This document shows positions 1 to 6,362 of a stretch of 7,332 bases of DNA, one piece after another. A model generated the notes under the pieces. It did no database searches and was not told the DNA's origin. It worked only from the letters and a program-made list of their open reading frames with translations. Source of the stretch: Bacillota bacterium. GTDB lineage: Bacteria > Bacillota > Clostridia > Peptostreptococcales > Anaerovoracaceae. The position numbers and the translations under genes are program-made. Position 1 is the first letter of the stretch. Every line of letters begins with the position of its first letter. The DNA lies in contig JAFOGM010000334.1 of assembly GCA_017386805.1 (NCBI GenBank), positions 1 through 7,332 of the forward strand. The letters are read 5' to 3'.

Positions 1-297
1 AACAATGCGCTGATAGAAACCTGTGAAAGCCTGGGATACAAGGTGATCCAGTGGAGTGTGGATAGTCTGGACTGGAAGGAGATCACAGCAGAACAGATCG
101 TGGAACGGGTGACCCGGAATGTGGAACCGGGCTCCATCGTTTTGTTTCACAACAATGCACAATACGTGGAAGACTATCTTCCGAAGATATTACAGAACCT
201 GATAGAACAGGGTTATGAAATCGTTCCGGTGGGAGAACTGATCTACAGGGACGATTATGAGATGGATCATACGGGAAAGCAGATCCCGAAACAATAG
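1..297 (+). CDS. Polysaccharide deacetylase (NodB family), C-terminal part only
   Basis: The gene enters from the left edge in frame 1 and ends at TAG 295-297, so only the last 98 residues are visible. NodB-fold enzymes remove acetyl groups from N-acetylated sugars in peptidoglycan, chitin-like or other extracellular polysaccharides, using a metal held by Asp and His. Two late motifs of the fold can be seen: the segment IQWSVDSLDW (visible residues 16-25), which matches the conserved Trp/Asp region, and GSIVLFHNN (44-52), whose His corresponds to the catalytic-base motif usually written as LxH. The tail VEDYLPKILQNLIEQGYEIVPVGEL is the usual last helix and strand, where the C-terminal helix places the sugar-binding edge. 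The N-terminal metal-binding motifs and any signal peptide lie outside the window. In clostridia such proteins are often PdaA/PdaB-like sporulation or cell-wall enzymes, but substrate cannot be told from this fragment. The next gene starts 11 bases after the stop, so the two are probably cotranscribed. Confidence 0.88.
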   Translation, partial: NNALIETCESLGYKVIQWSVDSLDWKEITAEQIVERVTRNVEPGSIVLFHNNAQYVEDYLPKILQNLIEQGYEIVPVGELIYRDDYEMDHTGKQIPKQ

Positions 298-303
298 GAG
301 GGG
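296..303 (+). promoter_or_regulatory. Ribosome binding site deciding the GTG start at 308
   Basis: AGGAGGGG overlaps the stop codon of the deacetylase gene and leaves 6 bases between AGGAGG and GTG 308. It is the reason for preferring GTG 308 over the in-frame ATG at 257, which lies inside the upstream gene, has no comparable site and would add 17 residues of basic, low-complexity sequence that looks like out-of-frame translation. Confidence 0.85.
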
Positions 304-307
304 TATT

Positions 308-922
308 GTGGAAATCGAAAGGGAAACCAATTTTGCACAGTTATTGGGGACGGTGGAAGAAGCACCGCAGTTCAGTCATCGTTCCTTTGGAGAGCAATTT
401 TATGAGATGACACTGGCGGTAATGCGAAGAAGCGGATATCAGGATCAGATCCCAGTGATCATATCGGAACGTCTGATGCTGAAGGGGCAGCCCCGGGAGG
501 GAGACCGCGTATCTGTCACAGGGCAGATCCGTACATATAACAAAGAGACAGAGGGGAAAAACCGGCTGATCATCACGGTGTTTGCCAGGGAGTTCCGGGC
601 CGCCGAACCGGAGGAAATCTACGATATGAATCAGATCCAGCTGGATGGCTTTCTCTGCAAGGACCCGGTGCGAAGAACGTCACCGCTGGGGAGGGAAATC
701 TGCGATTTGATGGTTGCCGTGAACCGGATGTACAACAAGTCCGATTACATTCCCTGCATCGCCTGGGGACGAAATGCGGCCTACGGAGGGATCCTCAGCG
801 TGGGAGATCCCATCTGTCTCACAGGGCGGATCCAGAGTCGGGAATACAAGAAAAGAGATGAGGAAGGGAACGTGGAACTGCGGGTCGCCTATGAGGTCTC
901 CGTGTTGAAAATTGAGGATTGA
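308..922 (+). CDS. Single-stranded DNA-binding-like protein with two OB-fold domains
   Basis: From GTG 308 the product is 204 residues. It reads as two successive SSB-like OB folds. Domain 1 covers about residues 6-98 (NFAQLLGTVEEAP, then FYEMTLAVMRRSG, QIPVIISE, GDRVSVTGQIRTYN). Domain 2 covers about 107-204 (NQIQLDGFLCKDP, CDLMVAVNR, YIPCIAWGRNA, GDPICLTGRIQSREY). The pattern 'G.v..dP - l.vav.r - yIpciawG.nA - Gd.i.ltGrIqsR.Y' is that of bacterial SSB; domain 2 keeps it better than domain 1. The C terminus ends VSVLKIED and lacks the acidic DDDIPF-type tail by which housekeeping SSB recruits repair proteins, and there is no Gly/Gln-rich linker. This is therefore unlikely to be the main replicative SSB. 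Role in DNA binding is inferred from the fold only. It is placed directly behind the deacetylase gene with its own strong ribosome site and is separated from plsX by 168 bases. Glycine codons are mostly GGG and GGA, unlike the genes downstream. Confidence 0.8.
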   Translation: MEIERETNFAQLLGTVEEAPQFSHRSFGEQFYEMTLAVMRRSGYQDQIPVIISERLMLKGQPREGDRVSVTGQIRTYNKETEGKNRLIITVFAREFRAAEPEEIYDMNQIQLDGFLCKDPVRRTSPLGREICDLMVAVNRMYNKSDYIPCIAWGRNAAYGGILSVGDPICLTGRIQSREYKKRDEEGNVELRVAYEVSVLKIED

Positions 923-940
923 AGAGCATTATCTATAGCA

Positions 941-970
941 TTTTCTTCCGTTTTGTGGTAAGATTATAAT
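941..970 (+). promoter_or_regulatory. Candidate sigma-A-type promoter for the plsX cluster
   Basis: A perfect -10 hexamer TATAAT lies at 965-970. The best -35 candidate is TTTTCT at 941-946 with an 18-base spacer, which matches TTGACA at only three positions, so the promoter would be weak or activator-assisted. Transcription would start near 977, leaving a leader of roughly 110 bases before plsX. A second TATAAT at 1012-1017 has no credible -35 at 16-18 bases (TTGGAT at 992-997 is only 14 away). The location at the only sizeable gap in the window supports promoter function; the start site itself is inferred. Confidence 0.5.
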
Positions 971-981
971 TACGTATGCGT

Positions 982-999
982 ATGTCCAAAATTGGATAT
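982..999 (+). promoter_or_regulatory. Near-palindrome downstream of the -10 box, possible operator
   Basis: ATgTCCAA-AA-TTGGAtAT has seven of eight arm positions complementary, with two central A bases. Counted from the predicted start near 977 it falls at about +6 to +23, a common place for a repressor site. PlsX genes in some Firmicutes are controlled by FapR and other fatty-acid genes by FabT, but this sequence does not resemble the FapR consensus (TTAGTACC-type arms) or the FabT consensus (TTTGA-TCAAA type arms). The binding protein is therefore unknown, and the site is a suggestion from symmetry and position only. Confidence 0.3.
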
Positions 1000-1025
1000 G
1001 AGCTATGAGTTTATAATTGCAGGGT

Positions 1026-1066
1026 TGCGCGAAGCGGGTCGACTTTGACCGGTCGAACGCAGCGCA
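1026..1066 (+). promoter_or_regulatory. Compound stem-loop in the plsX leader
   Basis: TGCGC (1026-1030) pairs with GCGCA (1062-1066), GCG (1034-1036) with CGC (1058-1060), and TCGA (1039-1042) with TCGA (1053-1056), giving about 12 base pairs interrupted by small internal loops and a 10-base end loop. An alternative inner hairpin pairs GGTC (1037-1040) with GACC (1047-1050). No run of T follows, so it is not an intrinsic terminator, and the plsX ribosome site at 1079-1083 is outside the stem. It could stabilise the leader, be a protein or RNase III target, or be chance in a GC-rich stretch. It matches no riboswitch class I can recognise. Confidence 0.35.
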
Positions 1067-1078
1067 GAGCACTGGAAC

Positions 1079-1083
1079 GGAGG
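1079..1083 (+). promoter_or_regulatory. Ribosome binding site of plsX
   Basis: GGAGG stands 7 bases before ATG 1091, fixing that start, which also gives the family's usual N terminus (MRIIIDGMGGDNAP). Confidence 0.85.
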
Positions 1084-1090
1084 ATAAACT

Positions 1091-2104
1091 ATGAGAATTA
1101 TCATCGACGGTATGGGTGGAGACAACGCACCTGCGGAGATCGTCAAAGGCTGTGTTGAAGCTGCGAAGGAAATCTCCCATGAGATTTGGATCGTCGGTCG
1201 TGAAGACGACATCAACAACGAATTAAAGAAGTATAAGTATAACAAGGAACAGATCAAGGTGATCCATGCACCGGAAGTGATCGAGAACTGTGATGCGCCG
1301 GTCAAGGCCGTTCGTTCCAAGAAGGAATCTTCCATGGTCATTGGTCTGAACCTGATCAAGAGCGGAAGCGGCGACGTATTCATCAGCGGCGGAAACACCG
1401 GTGCGCTGATGGCTGGCGGTTTATTCATTCTGGGAAGAATCCCCGGAATCGACCGTCCCGCATTAGCAAGCCCCTATCCCATCATGGGAAGAGGAATGTC
1501 CCTGCTGATCGATGCCGGCGCCAATGCGGAATGTAAGCCCAACAACCTGCTGGAATTCGGTATCATGGGTTCCATCTACATGGAAAAGGTATTCGATATG
1601 GAAAAGCCCCGTGTTGGTTTGGCGAACATTGGTGCAGAAGAAACCAAGGGTACCACTGTTGTTAAGGCTGCACATCAGATGCTGAAGACCAGCGGTCTGA
1701 ACTTCGTCGGCAACGTGGAAGCCCGTGAAGTTCCCTACGGCGTCTGCGACGTTATCGTCTGCGACGGTTTCGTAGGAAACACCATTCTGAAGCTGACCGA
1801 AGGCTTTGCGCTGAACGTGCTGGGCTTCGTAAAGAAGAAGTTCACCGAAGGGATCAAGTCCAAGATGGGTGCCATCCTGCTGCTGGATAAGGTGAAGGAA
1901 ATCAAGGGTGCCTTCGACTATTCCAACTATGGCGGTGCGCCGATCCTGGGCGTAAAGGGTCCTGTGGTTAAGATCCACGGTTCTTCCAATGCGAACGCAG
2001 TGAAGCACGGTATCCTGAAGGCCATCCCCTTCGCAGAAGGTAAGGTGGTTCAGATCGTAGAAGAAGCGGTATTGGCGCTGGAGGAAGCTGAGAGTGGAGA
2101 ATAG
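1091..2104 (+). CDS. plsX: Phosphate acyltransferase PlsX
   Basis: PlsX converts acyl-ACP and phosphate to acyl-phosphate, the acyl donor that PlsY uses for the first acylation of glycerol-3-phosphate; it acts as a peripheral membrane enzyme. The 337-residue product is the usual length. Family motifs run in order: DGMGGDNAP (6-14), SGGNTGAL (99-106), LIDAGAN (139-145), NIGAEETKG (179-187), GNVE (207-210), VCDGFVGN (223-230), YGGAPILGVKG (280-290) and HGSSN (296-300). All are intact. It starts the compact cluster and its 3' end overlaps rnc by 11 bases, so translation of the two is probably coupled. The usual neighbours rpmF (before) and acpP (after) are not here. Glycine codons are nearly all GGT, GGC or GGA, with AAG and AAC preferred for Lys and Asn, as in the genes that follow, suggesting good expression. 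The identification is secure. Confidence 0.97.
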   Translation: MRIIIDGMGGDNAPAEIVKGCVEAAKEISHEIWIVGREDDINNELKKYKYNKEQIKVIHAPEVIENCDAPVKAVRSKKESSMVIGLNLIKSGSGDVFISGGNTGALMAGGLFILGRIPGIDRPALASPYPIMGRGMSLLIDAGANAECKPNNLLEFGIMGSIYMEKVFDMEKPRVGLANIGAEETKGTTVVKAAHQMLKTSGLNFVGNVEAREVPYGVCDVIVCDGFVGNTILKLTEGFALNVLGFVKKKFTEGIKSKMGAILLLDKVKEIKGAFDYSNYGGAPILGVKGPVVKIHGSSNANAVKHGILKAIPFAEGKVVQIVEEAVLALEEAESGE

Positions 2105-2780
2105 TCAGAGATTGAAGGAGCAGTTGGGTTACGAGTTTCGTGATCTGAGTCTCCTGCGCAATGCACTGACCCACAGCTCCAGTATCAACGAAACACATCA
2201 ACAATACTATGAAAATAATGAGCGTTTGGAATTCTTAGGGGACGCCGTTTTGGAAACGGTGATCAGCGAACACCTGTATCGCAGCTTACCCAGAGAAGAG
2301 GAAGGTCGTCTGACCCGCCTGAGAGCGTCCATCGTCTGTGAAGAATCCTTGGCAGAGATCGGACAGCAGCTGGGCGTAGGACAGGCTCTGGTTCTGGGAA
2401 GAGGCGAAGAACAAAGCGGTGGAAGAAAGAGAAATTCCATGATTGCCGATGGCGTGGAAGCCATCATTGGAGCCATTTATCTGGATGGCGGTTTCGCACA
2501 AGCGCAGAAAACCGTTCTTCGTCTGTTTGACTCTGTGATCCAGAGAGCATTCGAAGGAAAGCTTCATTCGGATTACAAGACTGCACTGCAGGAGCGGCTC
2601 CAGGTCAACGGCGACGTATCGATCCAGTATGTATTGGATCGACAGGAGGGACCGGATCACGATAAGGTGTTCTACACCAGTGTTGTGGTCAACGGTGTGA
2701 TCCTGGGCAGCGGACGCGGCCGAAGCAAGAAAGAGGCAGAGCAGAACGCTGCAAGAGAAGCCATGAAAGACATGAGGTAA
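2094..2780 (+). CDS. rnc: Ribonuclease III
   Basis: RNase III cuts double-stranded RNA, including the 30S rRNA precursor, as a Mg-dependent homodimer. The 228-residue product has an N-terminal endonuclease domain (about 5-150) with the signature NERLEFLGD (42-50) supplying acidic residues E43, E46 and D50, and the second acidic site ADGVEAIIGAIYLDGG (D119 and E122). A C-terminal double-stranded-RNA-binding domain follows (about 159-226: DYKTALQERLQ, then GSGRGRSKKEAEQNAAREAM). All catalytic residues are present. The start is GTG 2094, inside plsX; GGAGG at 2080-2084 lies 9 bases upstream, also inside plsX, supporting translational coupling. TTG 2112 is a possible but poorer alternative because it would remove the start of the first helix. 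smc begins 7 bases after the stop. Confidence 0.96.
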   Translation: MENSQRLKEQLGYEFRDLSLLRNALTHSSSINETHQQYYENNERLEFLGDAVLETVISEHLYRSLPREEEGRLTRLRASIVCEESLAEIGQQLGVGQALVLGRGEEQSGGRKRNSMIADGVEAIIGAIYLDGGFAQAQKTVLRLFDSVIQRAFEGKLHSDYKTALQERLQVNGDVSIQYVLDRQEGPDHDKVFYTSVVVNGVILGSGRGRSKKEAEQNAAREAMKDMR

Positions 2781-2787
2781 TGCGACT

Positions 2788-5700
2788 ATGTATTTTAAAC
2801 GAATCGACTTACAGGGATTCAAATCCTTTGCCGATCCGGTCAGCATCGAATTTCATGAAGGTATCACCTGTATCGTAGGTCCCAACGGAAGCGGTAAGTC
2901 CAACATCTCCGACGCTCTGCGCTGGGTTTTGGGGGAACAGAGCCCCAAGATGCTGCGCGGTGGAAAGATGGAGGAAGTCATCTTTGCCGGTACGGCAAAC
3001 CGCAAGTCCCGTGGGATGGCGGAAGTAACCCTGGTTATCGACAACACCACCGGGATCTTACCCATCGACTACAGTGAAGTTGCCATTACACGACGGATGT
3101 ATCGCTCCGGACAGAGTGAGTATGCCATCAACAACACCTCCTGCCGTCTGAAGGATATCCGTGAACTGATCATGGATACCGGGATCGGGGTAGATGGTTA
3201 TTCCATCATCGGTCAGGGGAAGATCAGTGAAATCGTAAGCAATAAACCGGAAAGCCGCAGAGAAATCTTCGAAGAAGCTGCGGGGATCGTAAAATATCGT
3301 TCCAGAAAGGAAGAAGCGGAAAAGAAGCTGGAAAATTCCACGGCAAATCTGGACCGCGTGGAAGATATCATCGGCGAAATCGAAGGCCGCATCGACGGCC
3401 TTGCGGAAGACAGCCGAAAAGCCAAGGAATTCCTGGAATTAAGAGAACGACAGAAGGGTATTGAAATCAATATCACTCTGAAGAATATCGAACAGGTGGA
3501 GCTGAAAAATGAATTCCTGAAGGATGAGCTCACAGAGCTGACTTTGGAAATCGACAGCTTCAAGGATCGAAAAGCTGCTGTGGAAGAAGACATTGCTGAA
3601 AACCGCAATCAGCACAGCCTCCTGGATCAGGAAGAAACGGCGGTTCGCGACCGCCTGATGTTCCAGGCCCAGGAACTCAGCCGTATCGAAAATCAGGCGG
3701 AGCTGAACAAAGAACGCATTTCTGCCATTGAGCGCGACAAGGTTCGTCTGACCGACGAAATCGCTGCGCTGAAGGAAAAGTGCGCTTTGGAAGAGCACAA
3801 TGCCGCACAGATGGCTGAGACCAAAGAAGAAATGAACCGTCAGGTGGAAGCGATGAAGGAAGCTCTGGAAGAGATCCTGGAAGAACAGCGCGATCAGAAC
3901 CAGGCGGTATCCCATATGAGCCGCCAGGTGGAAGACCAGAGAAATCTGATCTACAGCCTGTCTGCGGAAATGAGTTCCTTCCGTTCGGAAATCAACAGTT
4001 TAGAAAGCTTAAAGAGCAACTTTACCCGCAGAAAGGAACTGCTGCTGTTGGAACAGGAAGGGGCTGCAGAAGGCAGCGGAAAGCTGGCTTCGGAAAAAAC
4101 AGCCGTGGAAGAACGCATCCTGAAGTGTCGTGAGGATCAGAAGGTCCTGGCGGATCAGGGCGGTCGCCTGCGTCTGGAACAGAAGCAGAAAAAAGCGGAA
4201 GAAGAAGCTCTGCGCGGAGAGTTGGAAGAACTGCGTATCTCCATCGGACAGGCGCAGGGAAAACTGCGCATGTATCAGGATCTGGAAAACTCCTACGAAG
4301 GATACAACGGTGCAGTTAAGTTCCTGATGAAACAGGATCTGCCCGGTCTGGAAGGTCTGGTGGCAGAACTGATCCAGGTTCCCAAGGAACTGGCTACTGC
4401 GGTGGAAACCGCTCTGGGACAGGCCCTGCAGAACGTGGTTTGTATCGACGACCAGAGCGCCCAGAGGGCGGTTGCCAGCCTGAAGAAAGCGAAGGCCGGC
4501 CGACTGACCTTCCTGCCTGTGAAGTCCATCCGCGGTGGACGAGCTGCTCAGGCGCAGAATCTGGAAACAATGAATGGATATCGCGGACTGGCTGTGGACT
4601 GTGTGGAATTTGACAGACGCTACCAGAACGTGATGGAATACCTGCTGGGCCGCGTGGTGATCGTGGACAACCTGGACAACGCGGTGACACTGTCCAAGAA
4701 GGGCGGTTCCGGTCTGCGTTTCGTAACCCTGGAAGGGGAAGTAATCAACGCCAGCGGTGCTATCACCGGCGGTATGTATAAGACCAATACCACCAACTTA
4801 CTGTCCCGTAAGGCAGAAATCCAGCAGCTCAGCGACGATCTGGAGCGCATGAACCAGAAGAAGATCGACGGTACTGCCCAGATGGAACAGCTGCGAAAGG
4901 ATGTCCGCATTCTGGAAGATCAGCTGGCAGCCCTGGAACAGCAGTATCGCGGCGGACAGCTGGATCTGATGGAACTGGAAAAGAAGTTCCACATCCTGTC
5001 TTCTCAGATGGAGGACATGGAAACCAGCGGTGTGAAGCGAGACAAGGAACTGGAATCCCTGCTGCGTGAAGAAACCTCTGCGGAAGTGATGATCAACGAT
5101 TTGAAGGCGAAGCTGGAAGAACAGACCAAGAAGAGTCTGGAAGCAGAGCACATCCTTTCCGAATGGATCCCGCAGCTGGAAGAAGATCGTCGCCTGGCAG
5201 AAAACCTGAACCAGGAAGTGACCGATCGCCGCATGGAAATCAACACCTTGGGCAACCGCCGTGACAGCGCGTCGGATATGGAACAGCGAATTCTGGCCTC
5301 CATCCGCGAGCTGCAGAAGGAGCAGAACGACCGTCTGGAACAGATCGAAAGTCTGACCCAGGAACGTTTGGAACTGATGTCCGGCGATGGTGGTTTGTTA
5401 CAGGAAAAAGACACCCTGATCAAGGAAAAGGCAGCCAGCGAACAGCGCCTTGCAGAAGTTCAGAAGCAGAAGGCAGATATTTCCGCATACCTGGCCCAGG
5501 AAGAACGCCGCAGAGACGAAATGGCCGATCAGCTCAATGAACAGGCCAGAAAGAAGTTCGAAGCGGAACTGAAGCTGGAAAAGAACGAAAACCAGATTTC
5601 CGGCTGGAAGGACAAGCTGTGGGAAGACTTTGAAATCTCTTACATCCAGGCTATGGAATTCGAAAGTGAAGATTTCAACATGTCTCAGGCGCAGAAGGAA

Positions 5701-6336
5701 AGCCGTGAACTTCGCAGTAAGATCAAGGCCCTGGGCGATGTGAATGTGGGCGCCATCAAGGAATACGAAACCACAAAGGAACGCTATGAATTCCTGACTG
5801 CTCAGAGAGACGACCTTGTGGAAGCCATGAATGCCCTGAAGACCATCATCGAAGATATGGACAAGACCATTCGTCAGAACTTCAAGGAAAGCTTCGACAA
5901 GATCATGGTGAACTTCGAATCCACCTTCAAGCAGCTCTTTGGTGGTGGTACCGCACAGCTGCGTCTGGAAGACGAAAACCATCCGCTGGAATCCGGCATC
6001 GAAATCGTGGCGCAGCCGCCCGGTAAGAAGCTGCAGAACATCAACCTGATGTCCGGTGGTGAAAAGACCATGACGGCAATCGCCCTGATGTTTGCCGTAT
6101 TAAAGGCAAAGCCCACGCCCTTCTGTATTCTGGACGAAGTGGAAGCGGCTTTGGACGAAGCCAACATCGATCGCTTTGCAAAGTACTTACAGAACTTCAG
6201 AGAGATCCAGTTCGCCCTGGTAACTCACCAGAAGGCAACCATGGAATACGCGGATGTTCTGTACGGTGTAACCATGCCGGAGCAGGGGATCTCCAAGGTC
6301 CTGTCTCTGCGTATGGGCGATAACTTTGAAATATAA
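2788..6336 (+). CDS. smc: Chromosome segregation protein SMC
   Basis: SMC is the ATPase of the bacterial condensin complex with ScpA and ScpB; it is loaded near the origin and aligns the chromosome arms. At 1182 residues it is full length. The N-terminal ATPase half has Walker A GPNGSGKSN (31-39, K37) and the Q-loop region with Q143 in GYSIIGQGKI, followed by EEAAGIVKYR. A first long coiled coil, rich in Glu, Lys and Gln, spans roughly 165-500. The hinge runs about 512-665, ending in the glycine-rich INASGAITGG (653-662). The returning coiled coil covers about 670-1020. The C-terminal half has the signature MSGGEKT (1088-1094) and Walker B FCILDEVEAALDEAN from 1112, with D1116 and catalytic E1117. 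The ABC signature carries Met where many SMC proteins have Leu or Ser, a mild variation. ATG 2788 is preceded by a modest site (GAGGT 2774-2778, in the end of rnc). scpA and scpB are not in the window. Confidence 0.97.
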   Translation: MYFKRIDLQGFKSFADPVSIEFHEGITCIVGPNGSGKSNISDALRWVLGEQSPKMLRGGKMEEVIFAGTANRKSRGMAEVTLVIDNTTGILPIDYSEVAITRRMYRSGQSEYAINNTSCRLKDIRELIMDTGIGVDGYSIIGQGKISEIVSNKPESRREIFEEAAGIVKYRSRKEEAEKKLENSTANLDRVEDIIGEIEGRIDGLAEDSRKAKEFLELRERQKGIEINITLKNIEQVELKNEFLKDELTELTLEIDSFKDRKAAVEEDIAENRNQHSLLDQEETAVRDRLMFQAQELSRIENQAELNKERISAIERDKVRLTDEIAALKEKCALEEHNAAQMAETKEEMNRQVEAMKEALEEILEEQRDQNQAVSHMSRQVEDQRNLIYSLSAEMSSFRSEINSLESLKSNFTRRKELLLLEQEGAAEGSGKLASEKTAVEERILKCREDQKVLADQGGRLRLEQKQKKAEEEALRGELEELRISIGQAQGKLRMYQDLENSYEGYNGAVKFLMKQDLPGLEGLVAELIQVPKELATAVETALGQALQNVVCIDDQSAQRAVASLKKAKAGRLTFLPVKSIRGGRAAQAQNLETMNGYRGLAVDCVEFDRRYQNVMEYLLGRVVIVDNLDNAVTLSKKGGSGLRFVTLEGEVINASGAITGGMYKTNTTNLLSRKAEIQQLSDDLERMNQKKIDGTAQMEQLRKDVRILEDQLAALEQQYRGGQLDLMELEKKFHILSSQMEDMETSGVKRDKELESLLREETSAEVMINDLKAKLEEQTKKSLEAEHILSEWIPQLEEDRRLAENLNQEVTDRRMEINTLGNRRDSASDMEQRILASIRELQKEQNDRLEQIESLTQERLELMSGDGGLLQEKDTLIKEKAASEQRLAEVQKQKADISAYLAQEERRRDEMADQLNEQARKKFEAELKLEKNENQISGWKDKLWEDFEISYIQAMEFESEDFNMSQAQKESRELRSKIKALGDVNVGAIKEYETTKERYEFLTAQRDDLVEAMNALKTIIEDMDKTIRQNFKESFDKIMVNFESTFKQLFGGGTAQLRLEDENHPLESGIEIVAQPPGKKLQNINLMSGGEKTMTAIALMFAVLKAKPTPFCILDEVEAALDEANIDRFAKYLQNFREIQFALVTHQKATMEYADVLYGVTMPEQGISKVLSLRMGDNFEI

Positions 6337-6347
6337 ACAAACGATAA

Positions 6348-6353
6348 AAGGAG
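6348..6353 (+). promoter_or_regulatory. Ribosome binding site of ftsY
   Basis: AAGGAG in the 26-base gap after smc, 9 bases before ATG 6363. There is no hairpin or promoter-like sequence in this gap, so smc and ftsY are probably on one transcript. Confidence 0.75.
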
Positions 6354-6362
6354 AAGAAAGCT

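Noticed and set aside
257..307. ATG 257 as the start of the SSB-like gene
   Set aside because: It lies within the deacetylase gene, lacks a ribosome site and adds a segment that reads as out-of-frame translation; GTG 308 has AGGAGGGG at the right distance.
921..955. GAAGA (921-925) and TCTTC (944-948) followed by CCGTTTTG as a terminator of the SSB-like gene
   Set aside because: The stem is only 5 pairs, AT-rich, with an 18-base loop, and the T run is short and interrupted; it also overlaps the likely -35 region of the plsX promoter.
1012..1017. A second perfect TATAAT as a separate promoter
   Set aside because: No -35 hexamer at 16-18 bases and no extended -10 TG; the AT-rich stretch makes a chance match likely.
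3213..3608. Long open frames on the - strand opposite smc, plsX and ftsY
   Set aside because: They lie entirely within well-supported genes, have Ser/Arg/Leu-rich low-complexity translations typical of antisense shadows and no ribosome sites or recognisable domains.
3300..4290. Repeated GAA/GAG/CAG-rich segments as a DNA repeat array
   Set aside because: They reflect the Glu, Lys and Gln content of the SMC coiled coil and have no fixed unit length at the DNA level.
4130..4327. A 65-residue + strand frame inside smc
   Set aside because: It is an alternate frame of the smc coiled-coil and hinge boundary, rich in Arg and Lys, with no recognisable domain.
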